From assembly GCA_044346175.1 (NCBI GenBank), contig JBIIZQ010000002.1, positions 186,001 through 250,000 on the forward strand: a stretch of DNA of 64,000 bases, written 5' to 3'. Below the pieces are notes generated by a model. The model worked only from the letters and a program-made list of their open reading frames with translations. It searched no databases and was not told where the DNA came from. Both the position numbers and the translations under genes were made by a program. The DNA is from JBJTUH01 sp044346175 (GTDB lineage Bacteria > Cyanobacteriota > Vampirovibrionia > Vampirovibrionales > JAJTHC01). Below, one piece after another: positions 8,590 through 17,774 of this stretch. The number at the start of each line of letters is the position of its first letter. Within the stretch, counting starts at the first letter, position 1.

Positions 8590-9423
8590 TCAGGTTTTTT
8601 GAGTGTCCGTGAAGATTTGATACGCAAACCGCAACAACGCAGGCATCGCACGCTGCACCCGCCATGGCTGACTTGCCAAACGCCATACCCACTCGGCATG
8701 ACAACGTTGTACCCATTGAGGTGCTCGTTGGACAGCCCCAGCCCATACGTCAAAACTACCGCCGACACCCATCATCAGGGTTCTGCCGTCAAAAAGAGGA
8801 CGATAACGTGTAATCCATTCATCTTGTTTAGGGCATCCTAATGCCACCAGCACCAGCCATGGAACAGTTTTTGCACACGTTTCAACAAGGTGCATGCACT
8901 CAGGGCTTTCAGGCGATAAAAACCCATGGTGGTGCATCACAATACGCAAGCGTGGATAGATGCGTTTCAAATGGTTTAACAGCTCAGGTTGTACCTCAGG
9001 ACTCCCACCAAAGAGTGCCACAGGCTTATCGTAAGCTTCTGCTAAAGCCAACAAAGCCGATGCTAACTCAATACCAGGAAGCCTTACCGCTTGTTGATGC
9101 CCTTGATGTTTAAGGGCAAAGGCAACCCCCATCCCATCAGGGAAAATGGCATCGGCTCGCTGAAGGCACACCCCATAGGTTTCAGGATGTGCCTGAGCAT
9201 GCATCAATACTTCAGGGTTGGCCGTGACCACATGCCACGCATGAGGGTGATATGCAACGGCACCCGCTTGTAAAACCTCAGGATGCGTCGTCACACGAAA
9301 GAGACGCTCCGCTAAGCTATGACAATCTGGTGCCATCGTCACAGGAAAACCCAAGACAGGTGCGACATCCCCTAGAGGACTCTGAGCTTGAAGAGGAGGG
9401 TTAAGAAGAGACATAGCGTGCAT
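8590..9423 (-). CDS. WecG/TagA/CpsF family glycosyltransferase
   Basis: A 277-residue GT26 family enzyme. Members transfer ManNAc(A) or related sugars from a UDP-sugar onto a lipid-linked GlcNAc in teichoic acid, enterobacterial common antigen or capsule synthesis. Seen here: VVTANPEVLMHAQ, ADAIFPDGMGVAFA (the PDG-G-V motif), LFGGSPEV, VALGCPKQDEW (G-PKQ-W motif), GVGGSFDVWAGAVQRAPQW and EWVWRLASQPWR near the C-terminus, all in family order. ATG 9423 follows AAGGTG by about five bases. The end lies about 300 bases before the radical SAM gene and the start 40 bases after mrp, so it may share the mrp transcript. It suggests a surface polysaccharide; no other polysaccharide gene is adjacent. Confidence 0.88.
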   Translation of the reverse strand: MHAMSLLNPPLQAQSPLGDVAPVLGFPVTMAPDCHSLAERLFRVTTHPEVLQAGAVAYHPHAWHVVTANPEVLMHAQAHPETYGVCLQRADAIFPDGMGVAFALKHQGHQQAVRLPGIELASALLALAEAYDKPVALFGGSPEVQPELLNHLKRIYPRLRIVMHHHGFLSPESPECMHLVETCAKTVPWLVLVALGCPKQDEWITRYRPLFDGRTLMMGVGGSFDVWAGAVQRAPQWVQRCHAEWVWRLASQPWRVQRAMPALLRFAYQIFTDTQKT

Positions 9424-9463
9424 CAATTCACCTTATAAACTCAAAGCTTCTTCATTCAAAAGC

Positions 9464-10546
9464 CTAAGCACGACGCTCAACGCCAATGGCACATACCTGC
9501 CCAATAACATTCTCTGCGACACTCTGAAGTGCTTGTGCAATAGGGTTAGACGTATCGGCAATGACCATAGGGATACCCGCATCCGCATGCTTGCGAAGGG
9601 CAGCCATCATGGGAACCTTACCAAGGAAAGGCACGTTAAGAGAAGCAGCCATACGTTCCCCACCCCCTTCACCAAAAATATCCTCACGTTCCCCATGCGA
9701 GTTCAGAAAATAACTCATGTTCTCCACGATACCAAACACAGGGATATTCGAGTTTTGAAACATCGCCAACCCTTTACGGCTGTCGGCTAGGGCCACATCT
9801 TGAGGGGTCGTAACAATAATCGCCCCCACCACAGGCGTAGCCTGTACAATGGTTAACTGCGCATCCCCTGTACCAGGAGGCAAGTCAATAATAAGGTAAT
9901 CCAACTCTCCCCACGCCGTATCCGTTAAAAACTGACGAATGACACGGTCAAGAAGAGGGCCACGCCAAACAACAGGCTGGTCGGGCTTCACCAAAAAGCC
10001 CATACTCATCACCTTGACCCCGTGGTTTTCGGGCGGAATAAGTTTACCTTCAGCGGTTTGTTCTTTGACAGTCACGCCCGTTAAACCCATCATAATAGGT
10101 ACATTAGGACCGTAAATATCAGCATCAACAATACCGACCTTAGCTCCTAACTTCTGCATGGCACAGGCAATATTCACAGCAACCGTGGACTTGCCTACAC
10201 CACCCTTACCACTTGAAACCGCAATGACGTTTTTAATCCCAGGGAGAGGTTCTCTTTCAGGGATTTTTGCACCCAAGGTTTTGCCAGAAATCTCAATCGT
10301 CACTTGCTCTACACCCACAACCGTTGCTAATGCGTCTTTGCAATCCTGTTGGATTTTGTCTTTTAAGGGACAAGCAACCGTCGTAAGCACTAATTCAAAA
10401 GCCACATTCCCACCACAAATTCGAAGGTTTTGCACCATCCCTAAACTCGTCAAGCTTTGGTGAAGCTCAGGGTCGTTCACTTTGGAAAGGGCTTCCATCA
10501 CTTGTGCTTCAGTCACTTCAAGGGCAGCTATTGAGAACATCATCAT
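9464..10546 (-). CDS. mrp: Mrp/ApbC family Fe-S cluster carrier ATPase
   Basis: A 360-residue P-loop NTPase of the Mrp/NBP35 family, cytosolic, which carries or helps assemble [4Fe-4S] clusters for apoproteins. An N-terminal MIP18/DUF59 domain (about residues 8-80, with DPELHQSLTSLGMV) precedes the deviant Walker A SSGKGGVGKST near residue 105, DADIYGPNVP and LIIDLPPGTGD. No CxxC pair is visible near the C-terminus, which many bacterial homologues also lack. It opens with three consecutive ATG codons at 10546, with AGGA about 10 bases upstream. Fe-S clients in this window include the radical SAM proteins, ETF-QO and LeuC. Confidence 0.92.
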   Translation of the reverse strand: MMMFSIAALEVTEAQVMEALSKVNDPELHQSLTSLGMVQNLRICGGNVAFELVLTTVACPLKDKIQQDCKDALATVVGVEQVTIEISGKTLGAKIPEREPLPGIKNVIAVSSGKGGVGKSTVAVNIACAMQKLGAKVGIVDADIYGPNVPIMMGLTGVTVKEQTAEGKLIPPENHGVKVMSMGFLVKPDQPVVWRGPLLDRVIRQFLTDTAWGELDYLIIDLPPGTGDAQLTIVQATPVVGAIIVTTPQDVALADSRKGLAMFQNSNIPVFGIVENMSYFLNSHGEREDIFGEGGGERMAASLNVPFLGKVPMMAALRKHADAGIPMVIADTSNPIAQALQSVAENVIGQVCAIGVERRA

Positions 10547-10645
10547 GGTTGATATGATTCCTAAAAATTAAGTAGGGTGATTAAAATACGGGCGTTTATG
10601 TGTCGTTATTTAAAAAGCATTCCAGAGTGTAGAGGTAAATCATTG

Positions 10646-10691
10646 CATGAAAAATGACACACTCAAAACGACATGACATGTCGTTTTGAGT
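10646..10691 (-). terminator. Perfect 31-bp palindrome downstream of the CobW gene
   Basis: ACTCAAAACGACATG (10661-10675) is the exact reverse complement of 10677-10691, giving a 15-bp stem with one central base. On the minus strand the stem is followed by GTGTC and TTTTT, so it is a likely terminator for the CobW-type gene. Its perfect symmetry would also suit a protein-binding site ahead of mrp. Confidence 0.62.
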
Positions 10692-10751
10692 CGATGTCTT
10701 CAGTGTGCAATAAACACACCCCAATGCCAAGTAGGGTTGGTCTTTATCAAC

Positions 10752-12065
10752 CTACTCCCCCATGGCACTACTGTGGGCATAGGCTTCAAAATCAATCCCG
10801 TCTTCAGCATCAATAGGATTACCCTCTTCATCCACCATGACTGTATAACTCGGGAAAGGGTCAGATAAAGCAGCCCACGCCTGAGGGCCTTCAGCAAATA
10901 AAGCCTCATCCACAAGACAAGCATCAAGTCTAGCCGTTAAAACCTCTTGATTCATATCGATACCAATCATGACGATTTCTTGGCGGCGGTCACCATAAGG
11001 TTTATCCGCATAACAGCCTAACAACTCTGTTTTAGACTCTTCATAAGGCCAGTCTTCATCCTGATCATCCATCGCATCAACCCAAAGCCCCCCTAGCTCC
11101 ACACGACAGGCACCGCCTGCTTGTGACCACAACATGGCTTGTTCCATACGAGTTGCCAGCCAGAAAAACCCCTTGGAACGAATCACACCATCCCAAGAGC
11201 TTTCAAGACATTCCCGAAAACGCTCAGGATGAAAAGGACGTTCGGCACGATACACAAAGCTGGTAATATGGTAGGTCTCAGTTTCAGGGGTATGCTCCCC
11301 ACGAAGCTCTTTCAACCACCCAGGGGCTTGCTGTGCTTTTTCTAAGTTAAACATGCCCGTATTAAGGATACTGGTAAGAGGAACCTTACCAAAAGAAGAG
11401 GGCATAATCGTTGCCTCAGGATTAAGACGCGCCAAGACTAAACGGAGTTTTTCAATTTGCTCGGATGTCATGAGGTCTGTTTTATTCAGCACAATCACAT
11501 TCGCAAATTCAACTTGGTCAATCAGTAAATCCGACACCGTGCGGTCGTCATTTTCATCCAATGCCATATCACGCTCAGCAAGGTCAGCCCCTTCTTCAAA
11601 ATCCCGCATGAAGTTATAGGCATCCACGACCGTTACCATCGTATCCAGCTTAGCGGTCTTGGAGAGACTCTCACCATTTTCATCTTCAAAGGTAAAGGTT
11701 TCTGCCACAGGGAGAGGCTCTGAAATCCCACTCGACTCAATCAAGAGGTAGTCAAAACGACCTTCTTTTGCTAAACGAGACACTTCTATCAGAAGGTCTT
11801 CCCGCAACGTGCAGCAAATACAGCCGTTGGTCATTTCAACCAGTTTTTCTTCAACACGATTAAGCAAGGAGCCACTTTGTACCATCTGGGCATCAATATT
11901 AACCTCGCTCATGTCATTAACAATCACCGCCACTTTTAGCCCCTCACGGTTATGTAACACGTGGTGTAAGAGTGTGGTTTTACCCGCCCCTAAAAAGCCA
12001 GACAAGACCGTAACAGGCAACAGACGGGCACCATTTTGACTGGAAGATACATCAGTAGTCATCAT
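10752..12065 (-). CDS. CobW/COG0523 family metallochaperone GTPase
   Basis: A 437-residue G3E GTPase. The N-terminus has the P-loop LSGFLGAGKTT (about residues 19-29), VIVNDMSEVNID (Mg/switch region), the metal-binding GCICC motif near residue 82, ESSGISEP and LNKTDL (base-recognition NKxD). The C-terminal CobW_C domain follows, with FVYRAERPFHPERF and an acidic stretch (DDQDEDWPYEE) that may bind metal. COG0523 proteins deliver zinc, cobalt or iron; no metal-specific neighbour is present, so the metal is unknown. The gene opens ATGATG at 12065 and the 31-bp palindrome follows its stop. Confidence 0.88.
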   Translation of the reverse strand: MMTTDVSSSQNGARLLPVTVLSGFLGAGKTTLLHHVLHNREGLKVAVIVNDMSEVNIDAQMVQSGSLLNRVEEKLVEMTNGCICCTLREDLLIEVSRLAKEGRFDYLLIESSGISEPLPVAETFTFEDENGESLSKTAKLDTMVTVVDAYNFMRDFEEGADLAERDMALDENDDRTVSDLLIDQVEFANVIVLNKTDLMTSEQIEKLRLVLARLNPEATIMPSSFGKVPLTSILNTGMFNLEKAQQAPGWLKELRGEHTPETETYHITSFVYRAERPFHPERFRECLESSWDGVIRSKGFFWLATRMEQAMLWSQAGGACRVELGGLWVDAMDDQDEDWPYEESKTELLGCYADKPYGDRRQEIVMIGIDMNQEVLTARLDACLVDEALFAEGPQAWAALSDPFPSYTVMVDEEGNPIDAEDGIDFEAYAHSSAMGE

Positions 12066-12299
12066 AAATTAAGAGAACCTTTATAGCGTAACTTGAGTGA
12101 TTTTGAAGCAACTCTTGAGAAACAACAGCCTATTTTGAAGAAACAAACGACTTAATACAAAAGCATGTGGTTTAAAATATTACGCCGCACAGGCGTATAG
12201 CCAAAAAATCTTAAAAACTTTAAAAAGACATCTCACACCACTACGAAGCATGAACACCCCAAGAAACGCAAAAAGTGTGTCCTCTCAGGGGGACGATTC

Positions 12300-12327
12300 A
12301 CAGTCCTCACTTAACAGTCCTCACTTA
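12300..12327. repeat. 14-bp tandem duplication covering the accA stop codon
   Basis: ACAGTCCTCACTTA occurs twice in direct succession (12300-12313, 12314-12327). The second copy includes the accA stop (TTA at 12325-12327 on the plus strand). The duplication leaves the accA product intact. Confidence 0.88.
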
Positions 12328-13383
12328 CACGTGTGCCAAGGGGACATTTTGAACACTACCGATACGACGATATTTTTCATAGCGTTGCGTCACAAGGGCA
12401 TCAGCCGACATCGTGGCATAACGCTCAAGGAAGAGGGTAATACTCGTTTTCATCGCACTCGCCGTAGCTTCAGGGTGGCGGTGTGCCCCACCTAGGGCTT
12501 CAGGAATCATGGCATCCACAATCCCGAGTTGCATTAAATCTGTCGCCGTAATTTTAAGGGCATCCGCAGCAGTGGCGGCATATTTAGCATCACGCCACAA
12601 AATAGAAGCACATCCCTCAGGAGAAATCACCGTATAGAGGGCATGTTCAAGAAGCTGAATACTATTTGCCACACCAATACCCAAGGCACCACCAGAACTC
12701 GCTTCCCCTGTTACAATGGAAAGAATCGGGGTTTTTAAACGTGCCATTTCTCGGATGTTTAACGCAATAGCTTGACCAATATTGCGTTCCTCTGCCAATA
12801 AGCCAGGGTAAGCGCCAGGGGTATCAATGAGCGTAATCACAGGAAGCTTGAACTTCTCAGCATGTTGAAACAGACGCAATGCCTTACGATACCCCTCAGG
12901 AGAGGCCATGCCAAAGTTATAGACTAAATTTTCTTTAATACCACGACCCTTTTGGGTACCGAGGAGCATGACCGTTTTTCCATCAATCTCTGCAAGCCCA
13001 CCGATCATGGCACGGTCATCTGCACCTGCACGGTCGCCGTGCATTTCAAACCAAGTTTCACCCGAAAGCATCGACACCCACTCTAAAAAATTAGGGCGTT
13101 GAGGGTGTCGGACAATTTGGAGCTTCTGAGCCGCAGAAAGCTGACTGTAAAGCTTCCCCTGCAAACTCAATGCCTGTCCTTTCAAAGCTTCAACCTCTTC
13201 TTGTAAATGAGGGTTTCCTTCTCGCATGAGGGTTTCCAAGCCATCAATTTTTTGTTGTAGCTCCACCAAAGGCTTTTCAAAGCTGAGGGGAATGACCTCT
13301 TTTGATGCAAAAAGCTCGGGAGACACCAAGGATGTCGTAGGGGAGGTGGCACTTGAGGGGGCTGGGATGGCGAACATCATCAT
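12325..13383 (-). CDS. accA: Acetyl-CoA carboxylase carboxyltransferase subunit alpha
   Basis: A 352-residue protein of the AccA family, which with AccD transfers CO2 from biotin-BCCP to acetyl-CoA in the first step of fatty acid synthesis. Diagnostic stretches: SFEKPLVELQQKIDGLE at the start of the domain, HPQRPNFLEWV, HGDRAGADDRAMIGGLA, GTQKGRGIKENLVYNFGM, LIDTPGAYPG and VTGEASSGGALGIGVAN. The first 27 residues (Ala/Pro/Ser-rich) precede the conserved start. It opens with three ATG codons at 13383 without an evident Shine-Dalgarno. It is divergent from murC, with about 350 bases between the two coding starts; accD is not in the window. Confidence 0.94.
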   Translation of the reverse strand: MMMFAIPAPSSATSPTTSLVSPELFASKEVIPLSFEKPLVELQQKIDGLETLMREGNPHLQEEVEALKGQALSLQGKLYSQLSAAQKLQIVRHPQRPNFLEWVSMLSGETWFEMHGDRAGADDRAMIGGLAEIDGKTVMLLGTQKGRGIKENLVYNFGMASPEGYRKALRLFQHAEKFKLPVITLIDTPGAYPGLLAEERNIGQAIALNIREMARLKTPILSIVTGEASSGGALGIGVANSIQLLEHALYTVISPEGCASILWRDAKYAATAADALKITATDLMQLGIVDAMIPEALGGAHRHPEATASAMKTSITLFLERYATMSADALVTQRYEKYRRIGSVQNVPLAHV

Positions 13384-13589
13384 GGCTTATAGGGTAGCGT
13401 CATAGCTTTTACTGAAGGGGAATAGCATACGGAACACGTCATAGGGATTACAAAACCCAGATTACAAGTCAATCACGTGATACCCTATAGTGTAAATCAA
13501 GAGCGACCCAATAATAAAGCCCCTTCACAATACACCTTCACATACCCCATAGGTCAAAAACCTTCTTATAGAGGATTTGATAGGGTGAT

Positions 13590-13619
13590 TTGCGGTTCTT
13601 CAATGCCGTGTAGTATACT
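13590..13619 (+). promoter_or_regulatory. Likely sigma-70 type promoter for murC-murB
   Basis: TTGCGG (13590-13595) and TATACT (13614-13619) are separated by 18 bases. Transcription from about 13626 would leave a leader of about 105 bases before the ATG triplet at 13731. The -10 lies in the palindrome AGTATACT, also found twice upstream of the gene at 21950. Confidence 0.5.
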
Positions 13620-13730
13620 GGAGTTTAATGCCTAATCAAAGGGTGTCTTTTTGGAGGCGTGACTACCACGCATGCGTTTGTCTTAATACATGTATTTGTT
13701 AAACTTAACAACCCACCCATTTCATATGCC

Positions 13731-15464
13731 ATGATGATGTCTTCTGCCCCCATGCCTCACGCATACACCCTCGATACCCCTCCCGTACTCATTGATAAAA
13801 CAGAATACCCAGGCGTTTTGGCAAGCGGGCATCCTTTACATTTTATTGGGATTGCAGGCGATGGCATGAGTCCACTTGCCATGGTTCTTAGCAAACTCGG
13901 ATGGCAGGTTTCAGGCTCCGATTTACAAGACACCACCCACCCAAAAGTTATTGCACTACAACACCATGGTATTAAGGTGCATGCTGGCGGACACAGTGCC
14001 TCCGCACTCCCCGAGGGGCCTGTTGAGATTATTATTTCAAGTGCCTTACAGGCTGAAAATCCTGAAATTGAAGAAGCACAGCGTCGTGGGTGCCATATAT
14101 GGCATCGTGCCGAGGTACTCTCCGCCATGTTGGCAGGGGAGCTGAAAGAACGGTTGCCACTTGCATGCAGATGGGGGGTCGCAGGTACCCACGGAAAAAC
14201 CACCACCACAGGGATGCTGGATGGCATTTTATCAGCCTGGCAGAAGGAAGCACCTCAAACTGCTTGGGGGGTTTGCACTGTGGTAGGAGGTAAGCTTCCT
14301 CAGGTGGAGAGCAACTATCGTTTTGCACCACCTTCAAGAGAAGCTTTACCTTGGGCGTTAGTGGCAGAATTGGACGAAAGCGATGGCACCCTCGTGGCGC
14401 ATCGTCCTTCCAGCGTAGCCCTAACAAACCTTGAACCCGACCATCTTGATTTCTATGGCGATGACCCTGAAGAAGCCCTTGAAACCCTCTTTCAAATTGT
14501 CTATCGCTTTGCCCAATGTATGCTGGATGACCCCAAAGACGTATTCCCTGACGAAGACCCCTGCATGGTCGTCAACCTTGGTTGCCCTAATACACGTACG
14601 TGGTTAGCCTATTTTGGGGAAACACTCCATGAGGCTGGTATGAGCTTCGTAGCGTGCTATCGACGTGAGGATGAACACCTTCAAGCTGACCTCATTCCAT
14701 GGCTCAACAGTACGCTGGCACAAAACATTATCCATGTTTACTATGTCGCAAAGGAAGTACGCCTACCAGCTAACACTGAAAAGCCTTTTGCACAAGCTCT
14801 CCAGTTAGATTGTTTTCATCGTACAAAATCTCAGACCTCTGACAAACCAGAGATTCGTCATACAGCACTGGGGACGCTCCCCCTTCAAGTGTTAGGGGTA
14901 CATAACCAAGCCAATGCCCTCATGGCAGCAGCTTTGGCTCACCATGCATGTTTACCTTTTACCGCCATTAGCAAAGGGTTATACGCATTTACAGGGATGG
15001 GCAGACGCTTTGAAACCGTAGGACATTATCAAGGGGCTTGGCTCATCGACGATTATGCGCATCATCCTACTGAATGCAAATTAACCCTTGCCGCTGCAAG
15101 AAAGCGCCTCCAAGAAAATGGGAAAGGTCGTTTAATTGGTGTATTTCAGCCTCATCGATACACACGTTTTGAGAGCCTGTACAAAGACTTTCTCTCGGCT
15201 TTTGACGAGGTAGACATGCTTTACGTATGCGATGTTTTCGCTGCCTATGAACTACCTCGCCCTCACGTGCATAGTTCCCATTTCGTGAAGGATTTAACCC
15301 AACGCTGGGAAAAACATACTTCCAAACAGGCTTTTTATGTGGAAACACCGCCTTTCGATATTTTGCAAAATCATCTTCGTGTGAGCATGAGCGAAGACGA
15401 TATTGTCATAAGTTTAGGTGCTGGGAATGTAACCCAAGTGTTACGTCAAATGGGTAAGCCTTAA
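13731..15464 (+). CDS. murC: UDP-N-acetylmuramate--L-alanine ligase
   Basis: A 577-residue Mur ligase that adds L-Ala to UDP-MurNAc in the cytoplasm. Seen: HFIGIAGDGMSPLA (UDP-binding Rossmann start), GVAGTHGKTTTTGML (P-loop near residue 150), AELDESDGTL, NLEPDHLDFYG, GVHNQANALMAAALA and FQPHRYTRF...YVCDVFAAYE in the C-terminal domain. It is longer than the usual 450-490 residues; part of the excess is an insertion around VYYVAKEVRLPANTEKPFAQ and the preceding acidic loop. The frame is open from GTG 13659, but ATGATGATG at 13731 fits the habit of this genome and begins just before the conserved domain; no Shine-Dalgarno precedes it, while GGAGG sits almost against the GTG. murB follows 12 bases after the stop. 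Confidence 0.92.
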   Translation: MMMSSAPMPHAYTLDTPPVLIDKTEYPGVLASGHPLHFIGIAGDGMSPLAMVLSKLGWQVSGSDLQDTTHPKVIALQHHGIKVHAGGHSASALPEGPVEIIISSALQAENPEIEEAQRRGCHIWHRAEVLSAMLAGELKERLPLACRWGVAGTHGKTTTTGMLDGILSAWQKEAPQTAWGVCTVVGGKLPQVESNYRFAPPSREALPWALVAELDESDGTLVAHRPSSVALTNLEPDHLDFYGDDPEEALETLFQIVYRFAQCMLDDPKDVFPDEDPCMVVNLGCPNTRTWLAYFGETLHEAGMSFVACYRREDEHLQADLIPWLNSTLAQNIIHVYYVAKEVRLPANTEKPFAQALQLDCFHRTKSQTSDKPEIRHTALGTLPLQVLGVHNQANALMAAALAHHACLPFTAISKGLYAFTGMGRRFETVGHYQGAWLIDDYAHHPTECKLTLAAARKRLQENGKGRLIGVFQPHRYTRFESLYKDFLSAFDEVDMLYVCDVFAAYELPRPHVHSSHFVKDLTQRWEKHTSKQAFYVETPPFDILQNHLRVSMSEDDIVISLGAGNVTQVLRQMGKP

Positions 15465-15476
15465 GGACTTAAATAC

Positions 15477-16556
15477 GTGGGTAGCATGAACCCTATGACA
15501 GCTCATCCTACACAAAAGCACCAAGGGGTGGCTTTGGATACCGCACTTTTTCCTAACATCCCGCAGGATACAACGGCAATAACACCCCCTTGCCTTCCTA
15601 CGCTTATGAAGGCTTCTGAAATCACCACTTATCGTTGTGGCGGAAGCATCACGAACTATTATCGTCCGAGTTCTTTCCAAGCATTTTATGAGGCACTACA
15701 AACCTTAAGCGTTTCCGAAAGACTCAACGCCCATGTCATCGGCTGGGGTAGCAATACCCTGATTGCTGACTCAGGTCTTTCACGACCATGTTTTGACCTT
15801 CGTAAACTTACCCTTGAAGCACAGCTTTCCCCCACGGTGTTACGATTTGCCACAGGGGTTCATCTGGCAAGGGTTTCACACGTCGCCGCAAACACCCCCT
15901 ATACCCATGAAGGACTCCCACCCGAAACCCCCTGGGCGTTGTCTGGGCTTGAAGGATTGGTAGGGATTCCTGGCACAGTAGGCGGTGCAGTCAGAATGAA
16001 TGCAGGGGCCCACGGCATGGAGGTCATGCAGCCTTTAATAGGGGTGTGGGTTTTAGACAAACGAAGCCTGAACTACGCATACGTTTCAGCGGATACACTA
16101 GGTATGACCTATAGACACACAACCTACCTAGAAACCCATGACGTTTGGGTGCTGTCGGCCGATTTCTCCCTTAAACCCAAACCCAAAGACCTCATTCAAA
16201 CCCTCACCAAGCACCACCAAACATGGCGTAAAACCCATCATCCCATAGAACCCAACGGTGGCAGTGTGTTTAGAAACCCTAAGACACAAACTACCCAAAG
16301 CGTCGGCGCAATGGTCGATGCCCTTGGTTTAAAAGGTGCGCAGTGGGGCGGTGCCATGATAAGCCCTAAACACGGCAACTTTATTGTGAATGTAAACCAA
16401 GCTTCCACATTGGATGTCCTACAACTCATGCACCTCATGAAAACCCGTGTAGAAGCTAGCTATGGGGTGAGCCTTCATCCTGAAAATAAACTATTCATCG
16501 AACATCCCACCCCTGAGGAAGCCGTACTTTATCAAGCACTCTACCTCAATACCTAA
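15477..16556 (+). CDS. murB: UDP-N-acetylenolpyruvoylglucosamine reductase
   Basis: A 359-residue FAD enzyme that reduces UDP-GlcNAc-enolpyruvate to UDP-MurNAc, the step just before MurC. Motifs: YRCGGSITNYYRP at the FAD domain start, GWGSNTLIADSG, LSGLEGLVGIPGTVGGAVRMNAGAHG, and the C-terminal PNGGSVFRNP and GLKGAQWGGAMISPKHGNFIVN. The start is GTG 15477, about 9 bases after AAGGA next to the murC stop; ATG 15486 is the alternative. Co-transcribed with murC, as in many cyanobacteria-related genomes where murC-murB are paired. About 40 N-terminal residues before the FAD domain are extra. Confidence 0.93.
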   Translation: MGSMNPMTAHPTQKHQGVALDTALFPNIPQDTTAITPPCLPTLMKASEITTYRCGGSITNYYRPSSFQAFYEALQTLSVSERLNAHVIGWGSNTLIADSGLSRPCFDLRKLTLEAQLSPTVLRFATGVHLARVSHVAANTPYTHEGLPPETPWALSGLEGLVGIPGTVGGAVRMNAGAHGMEVMQPLIGVWVLDKRSLNYAYVSADTLGMTYRHTTYLETHDVWVLSADFSLKPKPKDLIQTLTKHHQTWRKTHHPIEPNGGSVFRNPKTQTTQSVGAMVDALGLKGAQWGGAMISPKHGNFIVNVNQASTLDVLQLMHLMKTRVEASYGVSLHPENKLFIEHPTPEEAVLYQALYLNT

Positions 16557-16819
16557 AGAATACTTCACATAGAAACCTAACACCTCAAGGACTTGATGAA
16601 TGATGTGAGGTTTTGTGCGTTTGGAAGCCCAAGAGATAAAGCTTTGATAAAAATCAGGGTTTGGGACAAAAAACTGATTGAGTTTTGGGCATGTATTAGA
16701 CACAATAAAAAGCAGAATGTGAAAAATGCGCTAAAAATGTGACGTAAGCTTTTAACCTCGCTTTGTTGCTGTGATAACGCCCCTTGTTGTTAAAAGACCC
16801 TCCCGAAAGGCAGTCCCCA

Positions 16820-17668
16820 ATGATGACAGAAACCTCTCCACTGCTCCAAGTCCTTGTTTTCATCAAACAGGTGCCTGACACCACCTCCTCCAAGGCAGGG
16901 GTCAATGCCGATGGTACCATCAACCGTGCGCAAGCCAAACGTATGCTCAACCCCTTTGACCGTTTTGCACTCCAAGCCGCACTTCGTATTAAAGCAAACT
17001 ATGGTGCAAAGGTCACTGCTATTACGATGGGGCCTCCTCCCGCTGAAGAAATTTTACTTGAAGCGATTGGTCATGGTGCAGATAAAGGCATTCTTCTCTC
17101 CGACCGCCGTCTTGCAGCATCAGACACCCTTGCAACTTCCTACGCCCTATGGAAAGTAGCCCAATATCTTGGACATTTCGATTTAATTTTCTGTGGTCTT
17201 CAAACCACTGATGGCGACACAGCCCAAGTCGGTCCAGAAATTGCAGAACGCTTTGAAATACCTCATATTTCATACTGCGAAAAATTTGCAGTAGAAGGCA
17301 ATGACCTCCTCGCACAACGTATTATAGAAGGTGGCTTCCAGCGGATTCGTACCCAAATGCCCGCTCTTATTACTGTTGCCAACTCCGCAGAAGCCCTCAA
17401 GTACCAGTCGATTCACGGTGCGAGACACGTACAAGCCCTTGGCAGAGACGCAGACCTCAAAAAAGAGTCCATTGAAGTCATCACGCTTGACACCATCAAC
17501 GCTGACCCCATGTTGTGTGGCTTGAAAGGTTCGCCCACCATTGTTGGAAAAACTTGGAAAGTCGGCGATATTGGCGGTAGCTGTACCGTGTACGAGGGGA
17601 TTCCTGTAGAACAGATGGTGCAACAAAGTTTTGCATCTGGCAATGTCCTCCAATTTGCCAATGTATAA
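16820..17668 (+). CDS. etfB: Electron transfer flavoprotein subunit beta
   Basis: A 282-residue EtfB. With EtfA it forms the heterodimer that takes electrons from acyl-CoA and other flavin dehydrogenases. Seen: VLVFIKQVPDTTSSKAGVNADGTI at the N-terminus, the conserved MLNPFDRFALQAALRIK, AITMGPPPAEEILLEAIGHGADKGILLSD, FCGLQTTDGDTAQVGPEIAE (AMP-binding loop) and RTQMPALITVANSAE. ATGATG 16820 is preceded by GAAAGG about nine bases upstream; the frame extends to 16784 without better support. It is first of the etfB-etfA-ETF-QO cluster; spacing to etfA is about 106 bases. Confidence 0.94.
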   Translation: MMTETSPLLQVLVFIKQVPDTTSSKAGVNADGTINRAQAKRMLNPFDRFALQAALRIKANYGAKVTAITMGPPPAEEILLEAIGHGADKGILLSDRRLAASDTLATSYALWKVAQYLGHFDLIFCGLQTTDGDTAQVGPEIAERFEIPHISYCEKFAVEGNDLLAQRIIEGGFQRIRTQMPALITVANSAEALKYQSIHGARHVQALGRDADLKKESIEVITLDTINADPMLCGLKGSPTIVGKTWKVGDIGGSCTVYEGIPVEQMVQQSFASGNVLQFANV

Positions 17669-17774
17669 GTGGTCTCAAGCCCCACTGTTACCTAAGCTTT
17701 TTTCAGTGAAGCGTGTATGATTGAACGCACGCCCCCTTTTTAAGCCCTTATCATATTGAAGGATATGCCTTATC

